Below the pieces are notes generated by a model. That model did no database searches. It was given only the letters and a program-made list of their open reading frames with translations, and was not told where the DNA came from. A stretch of 64,000 nt of DNA from Erwinia sp. SLM-02 (GTDB lineage: Bacteria; Pseudomonadota; Gammaproteobacteria; Enterobacterales; Enterobacteriaceae). Both the position numbers and the translations under genes were made by a program. The stretch spans positions 1 through 64,000 of the forward strand of contig NZ_JAQISN010000006.1 in NCBI RefSeq assembly GCF_037450285.1, written 5' to 3'. Below are positions 17,591-26,670 of this stretch, one piece after another; positions within the stretch are counted from its first letter, which is position 1; every line of letters begins with the position of its first letter.

Positions 17591-18463
17591 GTGCGCTTGC
17601 TTAACCACGCCCGGCACCGCCTGCATGCTTTTTGGCAGTATTTAAAACTGCTGTGGCGGCGTACGGATGAAGACGGTATGACCATGCTGGCAGGTCATCT
17701 CGCCTATGTGTCACTGCTGTCTCTGGTTCCGCTGGTGGCGGTCGTATTTTCACTGTTTGCTGCGTTTCCGATGTTTTCAGAGGTCAGTACGCAGATTAAG
17801 GATTTCGTCTTTAGCAACTTTGTTCCTGCTGCGGGGACAACCATCCAGAACTACCTTGAACAGTTCGTGGCTAATGTTAATAAAATGACGACGGTCGGCG
17901 TGGGTGGGCTAATCGTGACCGCGCTGCTGCTGATGTATTCCATTGATTCTGCGCTAAATACCATCTGGCGAAGTAAAAGGACGCGGCCGCTGATCTATTC
18001 CTTTGCTATCTACTGGATGATCCTGACTCTGGGGCCGCTGCTGGTGGGAGCAAGCCTGGCGATAAGCTCTTATTTGCTCTCCCTCCACTGGGCGACAGTC
18101 AGTGGTGTTTCCTGGGCGATAGACGTCATGCTGCGGGTTTTCCCCCTGCTGCTTTCCTGTCTTTCATTCTGGTTACTCTACAGCATCGTGCCCACCACTG
18201 AAGTTGCAGGACGCGATGCGCTTGTCGGGGCACTGATTGCGGGCGTACTGTTTGAGCTGGGTAAAAAGTGTTTTGCCCTCTATGTTACGATGTTCCCCTC
18301 GTACCAGTTGATTTATGGGGTCCTGGCCGTGATACCCATTATTTTCCTGTGGGTTTACTGGACCTGGTGTATCGTACTGTTAGGCGCAGAAATCACGGCT
18401 TCGCTGGGTGACTACCGTCAGCTGAAACAAGAAGAACAAGAAAAAGAGAACGAGGAACTATGA
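17591..18463 (+). CDS. yihY: inner membrane protein YihY (BrkB/YihY family)
   Basis: 290 residues (E. coli 290). About six hydrophobic segments are visible, for example VSLLSLVPLVAVVFSLFAAF near residue 40 and IYGVLAVIPIIFLWVYWTW near residue 243. The family was once annotated as ribonuclease BN; that activity belongs to another protein, and the function of YihY is unresolved. The start is GTG at 17591, directly after the yihX stop. The stop overlaps dtd by four bases (ATGA). Confidence 0.93.
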   Translation: MRLLNHARHRLHAFWQYLKLLWRRTDEDGMTMLAGHLAYVSLLSLVPLVAVVFSLFAAFPMFSEVSTQIKDFVFSNFVPAAGTTIQNYLEQFVANVNKMTTVGVGGLIVTALLLMYSIDSALNTIWRSKRTRPLIYSFAIYWMILTLGPLLVGASLAISSYLLSLHWATVSGVSWAIDVMLRVFPLLLSCLSFWLLYSIVPTTEVAGRDALVGALIAGVLFELGKKCFALYVTMFPSYQLIYGVLAVIPIIFLWVYWTWCIVLLGAEITASLGDYRQLKQEEQEKENEEL

Positions 18464-18897
18464 TTGCCTTAATTCAACGGGTGCTTGCTGCCAGCGTCGC
18501 GGTATCAGGCGAAACCATCGGGGAAATCGGACCAGGGCTGCTTGTACTGCTTGGTGTGGAAAAAGGGGACACTCCTGAGAGTGCGCGTAAGTTGTCCAGT
18601 AAAGTGCTCGGCTACCGTATTTTCGGCGACGAGAACGATAAAATGAACCTGAACGTGCAGCAGGCAAAGGGCAGCGTACTGGTGGTTTCACAGTTTACGC
18701 TGGCGGCCGATACGCAAAAGGGTCTGCGCCCCAGCTTTTCAGGGGGTGCCGAGCCAGCGGAGGCTGAAAAACTTTATGAGTATTTCACCTCCTGCTGCCG
18801 TGAACAGGGGATAACGACGGAAACCGGGAAATTCGCCGCTGATATGCAGGTGTCTCTGGTGAATGATGGTCCGGTAACCTTCTGGTTGCAGGTTTGA
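18460..18897 (+). CDS. dtd: D-aminoacyl-tRNA deacylase
   Basis: 145 residues, the usual size. The SQFTLAADTQKG segment near residue 78 carries the active-site Thr region. NDGPVTF near the C terminus is the GP motif that places the cross-subunit cis-proline excluding L-amino acids. The enzyme frees tRNAs mischarged with D-amino acids or glycine. Translationally coupled to yihY. Confidence 0.97.
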   Translation: MIALIQRVLAASVAVSGETIGEIGPGLLVLLGVEKGDTPESARKLSSKVLGYRIFGDENDKMNLNVQQAKGSVLVVSQFTLAADTQKGLRPSFSGGAEPAEAEKLYEYFTSCCREQGITTETGKFAADMQVSLVNDGPVTFWLQV

Positions 18898-18956
18898 CGC
18901 CGCTGGCCGAACGGCAAAGGAACAGCCTGGCAAGCGCAGACAGAGAGAATCATTTT

Positions 18957-19904
18957 ATGTATCACCTCCGGGTGCCAGAAACCGCTGAAGAGTTAGATAC
19001 CTACTATCAGTTCCGCTGGGAGATGCTGCGTAAACCGCTGCATCAGCCAATGGGATCGGAGCGCGACGCCTGGGATGCCCTGGCGCATCACCAGATGGTG
19101 GTAGATGAGCAGGGGCAGCCGGTTGCCGTCGGCAGGCTGTACATCAATGCGGATAACGAAGCGGCGATTCGCTTTCTTGCGGTCCACCCTTCTGTGCAGG
19201 GAAAGGGACTGGGAACGCTGGTGGCAATGACGCTGGAATCCGTTGCCAGGCAGGAAGGCGTTAAGCGGGTGGTGTGTAGCGCCCGTGAAGATGCCGTCGA
19301 TTTCTTCTCCAAGCTTGGCTATCTCAATCAAGGCGAGATCACCGCGCCGCAAACCACGCCGGTGCGCCACTTTTTAATGATTAAACCGGTCGTCACGCTC
19401 GACGATATTCTGCACCGCGCAGACTGGTGCGGCCAGCTGCAGCAGGCGTGGTATGAACATATCCCTCTGAGCGAAAAGATGGGCGTGCGCATCCTGCAGT
19501 ATACCGGGCAGAAATTTATCACCACCATGCCTGAGACCGGTAATCAGAACCCTCATCATACGTTGTTTGCCGGCAGTCTGTTCTCTCTCGCCACGCTGAC
19601 CGGTTGGGGGCTCATCTGGCTGCTGCTGCGTGAGCGTCATCTGGGAGGGACTATCATCCTGGCTGATGCCCATATTCGCTATAGCAAACCCATCAGCGGC
19701 AAACCCGGCGCGATTGCTGATTTGGGATCGCTCAGCGGTGATTTGGATCGCCTTGCCCGCGGCCGTAAAGCGCGAGTGCAGCTGGAAGTTGAGCTGTTTG
19801 GTAATGATGAATCGGGCGCGGTATTTGAGGGTGTCTACATCGTTTTACCTGCCGATCCGGAGGGACCGCTGGAATCAGGAGGTTCAGGGCAGTCGTTATA
19901 CTGA
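18957..19904 (+). CDS. yiiD: YiiD, fused acetyltransferase-like and hotdog domains
   Basis: 315 residues from the ATG at 18957, which has GAGAG 9 bases upstream. A TTG at 18894 overlapping the dtd stop would give 336, and E. coli YiiD (329) also has a short leader before MYHLRVP. Residues 1-150 are a GNAT fold (RFLAVHPSVQGKGLGTL binds the acetyl-CoA pyrophosphate). Residues 165-315 are a thioesterase-like hotdog domain (HTLFAGSLFSLATL). Proteins of this family (FabY) have been linked to initiation of fatty acid synthesis and malonyl-ACP decarboxylation. I take that role as likely, not shown here. Confidence 0.9.
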   Translation: MYHLRVPETAEELDTYYQFRWEMLRKPLHQPMGSERDAWDALAHHQMVVDEQGQPVAVGRLYINADNEAAIRFLAVHPSVQGKGLGTLVAMTLESVARQEGVKRVVCSAREDAVDFFSKLGYLNQGEITAPQTTPVRHFLMIKPVVTLDDILHRADWCGQLQQAWYEHIPLSEKMGVRILQYTGQKFITTMPETGNQNPHHTLFAGSLFSLATLTGWGLIWLLLRERHLGGTIILADAHIRYSKPISGKPGAIADLGSLSGDLDRLARGRKARVQLEVELFGNDESGAVFEGVYIVLPADPEGPLESGGSGQSLY

Positions 19905-19929
19905 CCTGAATGACGAGTCAAAGTATGAG

Positions 19930-19954
19930 CCGACCAACCTGGTCGGTTTTTTTT
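19930..19954 (+). terminator. terminator of yihX-yihY-dtd-yiiD
   Basis: A perfect 7-bp stem (CCGACCA / TGGTCGG) with a 3-base loop is followed by eight T residues. Confidence 0.92.
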
Positions 19955-20373
19955 ATAGTGAATTATTCTGCATGAAAATAACATTCTCTCTTTAGGTATA
20001 ATACGATTGATTTTTTTTGCATTTAGCTAAATATATTTTTATTTATAATAAAAGTTAGCTATAACTATATGTTTTTTATAATTTATCACATACTATTCTT
20101 GTTTTTATTTTATGTTTTATCTGTTTTTTATGGGGTCGTATTTTATATTCAACCTGGTTATTTGATGTGTATTATTGTTTTTTTGTGCTTTTTTATTGCT
20201 TTCATTATTTTTTTTCTTTGTTTTTAATTCCGTTTTATAACGGTGTTTTATATCGCATTTGTTATTATCAAATAAATTCAATTCTATTTAACCCCTTTGC
20301 TTGGTAAATTGAATAAAGCATAGCAAATGAAATGCGATGTTGTTTTTTAATCCCATATCAAGGATGTAATTAA
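19955..20373. other. AT-rich leader of the fimbrial operon
   Basis: About 420 bases of extremely AT-rich DNA with long T runs separate yiiD from the first pilin gene, and no gene is visible. Composition like this is typical of H-NS-silenced promoters of acquired operons. A 9-bp inverted repeat (ATCGCATTT at 20252-20260, AAATGCGAT at 20330-20338) and a small CCGTT/AACGG hairpin at 20230-20243 are present. I cannot pick a promoter with confidence. Confidence 0.6.
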
Positions 20374-20916
20374 ATGAAATTGAACAAAATTCTGATCTCA
20401 ATGGGCATGGCCTTAGCATGTGTATCCACAGCATCACTTGCAGCTTATTCGGGCAATCCGACAGACGGTCAAATTAACTTTAAAGGATCGCTAGTTAATT
20501 CAGCCTGTGGTCTGGCGGCTACCTCCAGCCCGGTTGAAGTCGATTTTGCAGAGATTCCAACTTCTGCGCTGAAGAATGGTGCAAGGGCCGGTAACATTAA
20601 GAAAGATATCGAGCTGCAGGATTGCGATCTTACTGTCGCTCAGCACGCTACTGTTACCTATACTCCTAATACTGAAAATACCAGTGATTCCTCATTGGCG
20701 GCGATGCTTTCAGGTACAGCAAAAGGTGCAGGTATTGGCTTGACCGATAACGGCAATAAAGATGTTGTATGGGGACAGGCTTCTGCGCCAGTTAATCTGA
20801 ACAGTGGAAAATCAGTCATTCCATTTATGGCGTATGTGAAGGCAGATGGCTCATCTGCCGGCGTCACCCCGGGTGATTTTAACTCACAAATCAGCTTCCG
20901 CATCGATTATCAATAA
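20374..20916 (+). CDS. major fimbrial subunit (chaperone-usher pilin)
   Basis: 180 residues with a signal peptide (1-23, ending SLA). The mature protein has the pilin pattern: GQINFKGSLVNSACGLA with the first Cys, QDCDL with its disulfide partner, and a C-terminal beta strand ending in the penultimate Tyr (SFRIDYQ) recognised by the chaperone. It is the first gene of the cluster and is followed by a stable hairpin, both typical of the major rod subunit. It has Ser/Thr/Ala-rich stretches (TSDSSLAAMLSGTAKG, DGSSAGVT). Specific fimbrial type not recognised. Confidence 0.9.
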   Translation: MKLNKILISMGMALACVSTASLAAYSGNPTDGQINFKGSLVNSACGLAATSSPVEVDFAEIPTSALKNGARAGNIKKDIELQDCDLTVAQHATVTYTPNTENTSDSSLAAMLSGTAKGAGIGLTDNGNKDVVWGQASAPVNLNSGKSVIPFMAYVKADGSSAGVTPGDFNSQISFRIDYQ

Positions 20917-20925
20917 TACTGTAGT

Positions 20926-20956
20926 GGTTAACGCAGGGTTTTTCTCTGCGTTAACC
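20926..20956 (+). repeat. stem-loop after the major pilin gene
   Basis: A perfect 11-bp inverted repeat (GGTTAACGCAG / CTGCGTTAACC) with a 9-base loop starts 10 bases after the pilin stop. There is no proper T tract. Such hairpins commonly protect or partly terminate the transcript so that major pilin is made in excess over the downstream proteins. Confidence 0.75.
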
Positions 20957-20989
20957 GCCTTTATTCGGCCAGCAACAGGCAGAGGAAAG

Positions 20990-21538
20990 ATGAGTTTGCG
21001 CAAATGGATTTGCTTTGCCCTGTTATATAGCTTTATCACCATTACGCCAGCGGCATCTACACCGGACAGTACCCCGGGTGAAATGAGGTTGAATGGCGAA
21101 ATTATTGAGGCCGCGTGTGAGATAGAATTTCAGGATCGCGAACAATGGATTGAATTTGGTCAGATTACCGCACATGAAATTTTGAGCCGCTCAGGAAACA
21201 ACCTGACGCACGCTTTCCATATACGCCTGACGGACTGTTCGCTACAGAGCCAAATCTACCCTGGTCTTTACTATCGCAGTGCGAAAATAACCTTCAATAG
21301 TGATAAGGTCAGAGAAGGAAATGAACTTATTGGTATTACAGGAGACGCGAAAGGATTCGGTATTCGCCTGAGCGACGCTAATGGAAAAAGAGTGAGGCTG
21401 GGGGTACCCACGTCTGATTTTCCGTTAAACGACGGCGTTAACACGCTTAACTTTAAGGCCACTATAGTGCCTTTAAGCAGTAATATTCTGTCGGGTGAGT
21501 TTTACGCCACTGTTAGATTCTTTATGGATTATTTTTAA
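20990..21538 (+). CDS. fimbrial minor subunit
   Basis: 182 residues from the ATG at 20990, preceded by GAGGAAAG; frames opening further upstream run through the hairpin and lack a signal peptide. Signal peptide is about 1-23 (ITPAAS). The mature part has the pilin pattern with Cys in IEAACEIEF and LTDCSL, GFGIRLSD, and the C-terminal strand FFMDYF. Position between major pilin and usher suggests a FimI-like anchor or terminator subunit. That role is inferred from position alone. Confidence 0.85.
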   Translation: MSLRKWICFALLYSFITITPAASTPDSTPGEMRLNGEIIEAACEIEFQDREQWIEFGQITAHEILSRSGNNLTHAFHIRLTDCSLQSQIYPGLYYRSAKITFNSDKVREGNELIGITGDAKGFGIRLSDANGKRVRLGVPTSDFPLNDGVNTLNFKATIVPLSSNILSGEFYATVRFFMDYF

Positions 21539-21644
21539 TAAAAGTCTCAACTGAAATGAATTGAGTGAGGCAAGGATGACTCCTTTAATAATTCCGTGCA
21601 TATCTTTTGTTGTTTGAAGTATGTGGGGTTGGGAAGATAATTTA

Positions 21645-24128
21645 ATGTTATTTTTTATTAACAGCAGATACAAATTATCCATAGCGAATCTGATATTGTG
21701 CTTAATTGTTCACTCTTCCATGGCAATCGGTGATTCAGTTGAATTCAGCGTGGATGCGCTGGAAGCATCCGATCGTGGAAACGTTGACCTTTCCCGTTTT
21801 GCCGAGAAAAACTACGTTGCACCCGCAAGGTATCTCCTGGATATAAAGATTAACGGTCGATTTTATAAACAGGATAAAGTGACCTACATTGTCTCTCCTG
21901 ATGATAAAAACAAAACCCTCGCGTGCCTGACACCGAATATGGTTGAAGCGCTGGCTCTGAAAGAGAAGGCGTTAAAACTGGTGAGAAAAATAGATGATAA
22001 TTGTTTAGATATTACAACCATACCCAGTGCAAACATTGCTAACCAGGACGGTGCGCTGGATATCACTATTCCACAGGCATGGATGAAATATTCCGATCCT
22101 GACTGGGTGCCGCCAGAGCGCTGGGATAACGGTGTACCTGGTCTGCTGCTGGATTACAGTATCAGCGGGCAAACTACCCGCCGCGTAAAGAATGGATCGG
22201 GTTCAACCACCAGCTTCTCTGCTTACGGTCAGACGGGGGTGAATCTTGGTGCGTGGCGCCTGCGTGCGCAGTATCAGGGCGATTATTCCGGCAGTGAGCA
22301 TGAGCATAATTTCGAATTTAACCAGATTTATGCTTACCGCCCTCTGCCCATGCAGGCGGCAAAAATAACCCTTGGGGAAATTTATTCTAATTCAAAAGTG
22401 TTTGATACCGTGCGCTTTACCGGCATCAATCTTGCCAGCGATGAACGTATGCTGCCTCCGAACCTGCAGGGCTATGCTCCACAGGTTCGTGGTATTGCCA
22501 AAAGTAATGCAAAGGTGACGGTCAGCCAGAGCGGGCGCACTATTTATGAAACAACGGTCCCCGCCGGGCCATTTAATATCCAGGATTTGAACTCTTCCGT
22601 CCGGGGTGAACTGGATGTCAAGGTTGAAGAACAGGATGGTTCTGTAACAACATTCAAAGTTAATACGGCAAATATCCCGTACCTGACGCGCCCCGGTTAC
22701 ATACGGTATAACACCTCTGTTGGCCGTCCTTCACAGTATGACCATAAAATTCAGGGCCCTGCTTTTTATACCGGCGATTTCTCATGGGGATTAAATAATT
22801 CATGGTCGGTATACGGAGGGGTCTTACTCTCCGGGAGCCATTATAACGCCTGGTCAACGGGTATTGGGCGCGATCTCGATGTTCTTGGCGCCGTTTCCGC
22901 CGATGTCACACAGTCGATCAGCAAATTACCGGGTGAGAATTCACAAACCGGTATGTCATTTAAGCTTAGCTACGCGAAAACCTTCGATGAATACAACAGT
23001 ACGATTACGTTTGCAGGGTATCGATTCTCGCAGAAAAAATACAGAACCCAGTCCCAGTACCTGGACGATCGCTACAGCGATTATGAAAACTGGGGTCGTG
23101 ATAAAGAGATGTATACCATCACGGGTAATAAAACATTCTGGGCTGACGATCCGGATAAGATGACCACGGTCTTTCTGACCTATACCCATCAGAATTACTG
23201 GGATAAAGAGAGCCAGGATCGCTACGGTCTGTCTGCATCCCGGACATTCAGCATCGCCGGAATGCGCGGCATCACGACTAACCTGTCGCTATTCCGTTCG
23301 AGCTACCAGGGGCGCAAGGATGACAGCCTGTCCTTTTCGATTTCTATGCCGATCGGTGACAGTCGTTGGGCGGGATACGACCTGCAGATGCAGGGACGAA
23401 GAAATACGCAGATGGCTTCCTATAGCGATAACACTGACTACAACAACTTATGGCGTGTTCGGGCGGGTGCCGATCAGGGTGGTAAAGCCAGCGTAGATGG
23501 CTATTACCAGCATCGTGCGGCAATGGCACAGCTTGATACGAATATTAGCTACCAGCAGGATAATTATATCTCTGTAGGGGGAACGGCTCGCGGCGGTATC
23601 ACTGCGACCCGCTATGGCGCAGCGATACATAATAGTTCGGCGACGCAGGATACGGCACGCATCATGGTAGACACCGGTAGCGTGACGGGCATTCCCCTTA
23701 ACAATAAGCAGACACGAACAAACCTGTTCGGGATTGGTGTCGTGCCTGACGTTGCGAGTTACAACAGCTTTGACACCCGCATAGATGTTGATGCGCTGGG
23801 AGAGGATGTTGAAGTTTCGCATGCCATTGCAACAGCAACCTTTACCGAAGGCGCTATTGGCTATGAGAAATTCTCCATGGCCCAGGGGGAAAGGATAATG
23901 GCGCAGTTACGTTTGCACAATGGCGAATCACCGCCGTTTGGTGCTGAGGTGCTGAATGATGATGGTGTTAGCGTCGCGATGATCATGGACGGCGGTATTG
24001 CTTACTTATCTGGTATTAAACCGGGAGAGAAACTCTCCGCCGTCTGGGAAGGAAAGAAACAATGCACGCTTCATATCCCGGAAAAGCTGACGCAAAAGCA
24101 GGCGCAAATTTTATTACCATGCCAATAG
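21645..24128 (+). CDS. outer membrane fimbrial usher
   Basis: 827 residues from the ATG at 21645, which has GGGAAG 8 bases upstream and starts a signal peptide (LSIANLILCLIVHSSMA). An ATG 24 bases earlier is possible. After the signal come the N-terminal periplasmic domain that binds chaperone-subunit complexes (VEFSVDALEASDRGNVDLSRF), the 24-strand barrel with plug domain, and C-terminal domains with two Cys near the end (KKQCTLHIPEKL, LLPCQ). It translocates subunits and catalyses donor-strand exchange. The same-frame length matches the usher family. Confidence 0.95.
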   Translation: MLFFINSRYKLSIANLILCLIVHSSMAIGDSVEFSVDALEASDRGNVDLSRFAEKNYVAPARYLLDIKINGRFYKQDKVTYIVSPDDKNKTLACLTPNMVEALALKEKALKLVRKIDDNCLDITTIPSANIANQDGALDITIPQAWMKYSDPDWVPPERWDNGVPGLLLDYSISGQTTRRVKNGSGSTTSFSAYGQTGVNLGAWRLRAQYQGDYSGSEHEHNFEFNQIYAYRPLPMQAAKITLGEIYSNSKVFDTVRFTGINLASDERMLPPNLQGYAPQVRGIAKSNAKVTVSQSGRTIYETTVPAGPFNIQDLNSSVRGELDVKVEEQDGSVTTFKVNTANIPYLTRPGYIRYNTSVGRPSQYDHKIQGPAFYTGDFSWGLNNSWSVYGGVLLSGSHYNAWSTGIGRDLDVLGAVSADVTQSISKLPGENSQTGMSFKLSYAKTFDEYNSTITFAGYRFSQKKYRTQSQYLDDRYSDYENWGRDKEMYTITGNKTFWADDPDKMTTVFLTYTHQNYWDKESQDRYGLSASRTFSIAGMRGITTNLSLFRSSYQGRKDDSLSFSISMPIGDSRWAGYDLQMQGRRNTQMASYSDNTDYNNLWRVRAGADQGGKASVDGYYQHRAAMAQLDTNISYQQDNYISVGGTARGGITATRYGAAIHNSSATQDTARIMVDTGSVTGIPLNNKQTRTNLFGIGVVPDVASYNSFDTRIDVDALGEDVEVSHAIATATFTEGAIGYEKFSMAQGERIMAQLRLHNGESPPFGAEVLNDDGVSVAMIMDGGIAYLSGIKPGEKLSAVWEGKKQCTLHIPEKLTQKQAQILLPCQ

Positions 24129-24171
24129 AATCGTAACAGGAACACGCGCACGACCTAACAGGATTACTACT

Positions 24172-24933
24172 ATGCGAAAAAATATTTCATCCCTCAATAT
24201 AGCAACATTAATGGCAGGCTTGTTTGTGAGCATGGGGCCGGCTCATGCCGGTATTTCTCTGGATCGTACCAGGATGATCCTCACAGGGAAAAGTATTTCT
24301 ACCAGTGCGAACCTGACAAATACCAGCCCTGACGTTCCCTTTCTGGCACAATCATGGATTGAAGATGACAAGGGAAATAAAATTACCTCACCGCTTTTGG
24401 TATTGCCTGCCCTGCAGCGCATTGATGGTGGGCAGAAAGGTGTGGTCAGAGTGACTAAAACCAATGGCATTGATGCGCTTCCTCAGGATCGCGAATCTAT
24501 TTTTTATCTCAACGTCAGGGAAATACCACCAAAGCCTAAAAAAGCCAACGTGCTACAGTTATCGATGCAGTCGAGGATAAAGTTGTTTTATCGACCGACG
24601 GCAATCATCCCGGATAAGAAAAGCGAAGTTTGGCAAAGTAAATTAGCCTTTAAGAAAGAAGGGAATAAGTTTGTTGCGGATAATCCCACGCCGTATTTTA
24701 TTACCGTAATTGGACTGGCCAGAGGAGCCTTTACCAAAGGAGGTGAGCGTATTACAACATTTCCTGGCATCATGGTGCCGCCTAAGTCGACATTAGATAT
24801 TCCTGTCACAAATGTTAATGTGAATGAGTTTTCTATGATGTATGTAAATGACTATGGGGGACATCCTGAAATACGATACCGCTGTGAGGGGACCATTTGC
24901 CATTCGCTGCCTGATGACCAGGTAAAAAAATAG
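24172..24933 (+). CDS. periplasmic fimbrial chaperone (PapD/FimC family)
   Basis: 253 residues with signal peptide 1-27 (GPAHA). The first mature strand GISLDRTRMIL contains the conserved Arg of the subunit-binding cleft. SRIKLFYRP near residue 140 holds the partner Lys and the family signature. The F1-G1 loop is short, so it is an FGS chaperone of the type used for rigid, adhesin-tipped pili. It caps subunits by donor-strand complementation and delivers them to the usher encoded upstream. Confidence 0.95.
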   Translation: MRKNISSLNIATLMAGLFVSMGPAHAGISLDRTRMILTGKSISTSANLTNTSPDVPFLAQSWIEDDKGNKITSPLLVLPALQRIDGGQKGVVRVTKTNGIDALPQDRESIFYLNVREIPPKPKKANVLQLSMQSRIKLFYRPTAIIPDKKSEVWQSKLAFKKEGNKFVADNPTPYFITVIGLARGAFTKGGERITTFPGIMVPPKSTLDIPVTNVNVNEFSMMYVNDYGGHPEIRYRCEGTICHSLPDDQVKK

Positions 24934-24974
24934 CCTGGATCGCTGTTTTTCCGCGTACAAAGAGGGATGTTTTA

Positions 24975-25586
24975 ATGATTACCCGAGCGCTAATATTTTC
25001 AGCAATCATGTTCAGCAGCGGCGTCTACGCCACCTACTCCCCCGTGCATCGGGATTTACATGACGTTGAGGGTGAAAATGGTGTGGTTCATTTTCATGGA
25101 TCCGTTTTGACTTCTGCCTGCATCCTGGCCAGCGACTCTCAGGAACAGGATATCGATATGGGAGAGGTCAGTGCCCGGTTATTTCACCAGGCCGGGGATC
25201 GTTCTCAGCGGGTGATTTTTGCGATCAGAATGAAGGATTGTCTGGCTGGTGCACACGGATTCGTTGACGATGTTCCCGGCCAGATGACCGGAACAAATGT
25301 CCGAACCTATATCTCCGATGAACGGGTTATTTCGCTCACTTTTGCTGGCGAACCTGACGTGGCTAACCCCGATTTGCTGATGGTCAGAGGAGGGGTACGC
25401 GGTCTTGGGCTTCGCCTTATGGACAGCAAAGGCAATGTCCTTCCTCTGAATCAGACCCAGCGGCCTTACCTGTTGACACCGGGAGACAATACGCTGTCAT
25501 TTATGGCATCTCTGGAGTCAACGCAGAGATATGTCGGTGCAGGAAGTTACTATGGAATGGTTCGTCTGATGATGGAGTATTTATGA
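24975..25586 (+). CDS. fimbrial minor subunit
   Basis: 203 residues with a signal peptide (about 1-19, SSGVYA). The pilin pattern GVVHFHGSVLTSACILA with Cys, MKDCLAG with the partner Cys, GLGLRLMDSKGN and C-terminal YGMVRLMMEYL are visible. It is larger than the other subunits because of an insertion around residues 85-110. The stop overlaps the adhesin start (ATGA), so the two are translationally coupled. It is probably a tip or adaptor subunit, from position. Confidence 0.87.
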   Translation: MITRALIFSAIMFSSGVYATYSPVHRDLHDVEGENGVVHFHGSVLTSACILASDSQEQDIDMGEVSARLFHQAGDRSQRVIFAIRMKDCLAGAHGFVDDVPGQMTGTNVRTYISDERVISLTFAGEPDVANPDLLMVRGGVRGLGLRLMDSKGNVLPLNQTQRPYLLTPGDNTLSFMASLESTQRYVGAGSYYGMVRLMMEYL

Positions 25587-26659
25587 TGAACAGGCCTGCC
25601 AGACATAAAATATTCCGACGCGCAGTGCGGTATGGATTATTATCGACTTTGTTAATGTCTTTCTCCGCATTGGCTTATGATGAGGGCGAGATTACACCAG
25701 AAATACCCGGTGGGTTTAAATATAATGTTGCTATTTCAGAAATGGATTTGAGTTCGAGCGAAGTCGGTACGGAAGTCAGGAGAAACTGGGATATGGGCGG
25801 CAGGTATACCGTTGATATACACTGTAGCCAACCCATGAATGATCTTCCACGCTATTATACGGCCACGACGACGATGATGCCTTCATTAACGTCTGGGTAC
25901 CTTTCCCTGAACGAATACATCGATGTCAAGGTCGAAGTATTCATGATAAGCGGTAACAATTCACAGGGTGATTTTGTAACGGTTCCTTTTACAGGAAGGC
26001 CTAATAATGTATCTGAATCCTGCGTCCCGCCCTCTTCTCATGTTATCAGGGATACCAAGTCTGGCTCAGAAGGTAGACTCAGTTTTGTAATTAAAAAGCA
26101 GTTAATAAACGGCTTGAATCTGGAAGGAACTGAGTTAGTCAGGCTTTATGGCCGCCTGGGTTATGCGCCCGTGACTCTTTTCCCTTTGGCGACAATTACG
26201 ATTACCTCCGGCATTATTACCGTCCCGGATAAATGCATCGTCAATCAGGGTGAGCCTATTGTTATTCCCTTTGATGATATTCCAGGGTCCGGGGTAGATG
26301 CGAATAACACCAAATATCGCAAAGATGTTCCTATTCGCGTTAAGTGCGAAGGTGGGAGTTTTTCTACCGGAAATCTTAATATTAAAATGGGTATTCAACC
26401 GGCCGGTTCAGGATTAGCCAGCTTTAACCCTGATTATCTGGGTACCACGGGGGCAGGTCTCGATCGCAGTAACCTGGGAGTGGCGTTATGGGATAAGTCA
26501 GGAACCCCTGTTTTACCAAACCATTTTTACAACATTGACCAGTTCGACAACAATCAGGGTAAATGGAACCTCACCGCGTCACCCGTTATAAAAAAGGGCG
26601 CTGAAGTCCCTGAAGGCGATTATGAATCTAATGCCAGCGTTGTTGCAGAATTTCAGTAG
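25583..26659 (+). CDS. two-domain fimbrial tip adhesin (probable)
   Basis: 358 residues, about twice the pilin length, as expected for FimH- or PapG-like tip adhesins. The signal peptide ends near residue 31 (SFSALA). Residues 32-205 form a receptor-binding-like domain with Cys near 81 and 147 and no recognised lectin signature. From about 212 (VPDKCIVNQGEP) there is a pilin domain ending in the chaperone-binding strand NASVVAEFQ. It starts with ATGATG overlapping the preceding subunit. The receptor cannot be told from sequence. Confidence 0.82.
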   Translation: MMNRPARHKIFRRAVRYGLLSTLLMSFSALAYDEGEITPEIPGGFKYNVAISEMDLSSSEVGTEVRRNWDMGGRYTVDIHCSQPMNDLPRYYTATTTMMPSLTSGYLSLNEYIDVKVEVFMISGNNSQGDFVTVPFTGRPNNVSESCVPPSSHVIRDTKSGSEGRLSFVIKKQLINGLNLEGTELVRLYGRLGYAPVTLFPLATITITSGIITVPDKCIVNQGEPIVIPFDDIPGSGVDANNTKYRKDVPIRVKCEGGSFSTGNLNIKMGIQPAGSGLASFNPDYLGTTGAGLDRSNLGVALWDKSGTPVLPNHFYNIDQFDNNQGKWNLTASPVIKKGAEVPEGDYESNASVVAEFQ

Positions 26660-26670
26660 GGAAGCATGAA

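Noticed and set aside
20252..20338. Phase-variation switch for the fimbrial operon
   Set aside because: The inverted repeat is only 9 bp in very AT-rich DNA, where such repeats arise by chance, and no recombinase gene is present in the window. Kept only as a low-interest finding.
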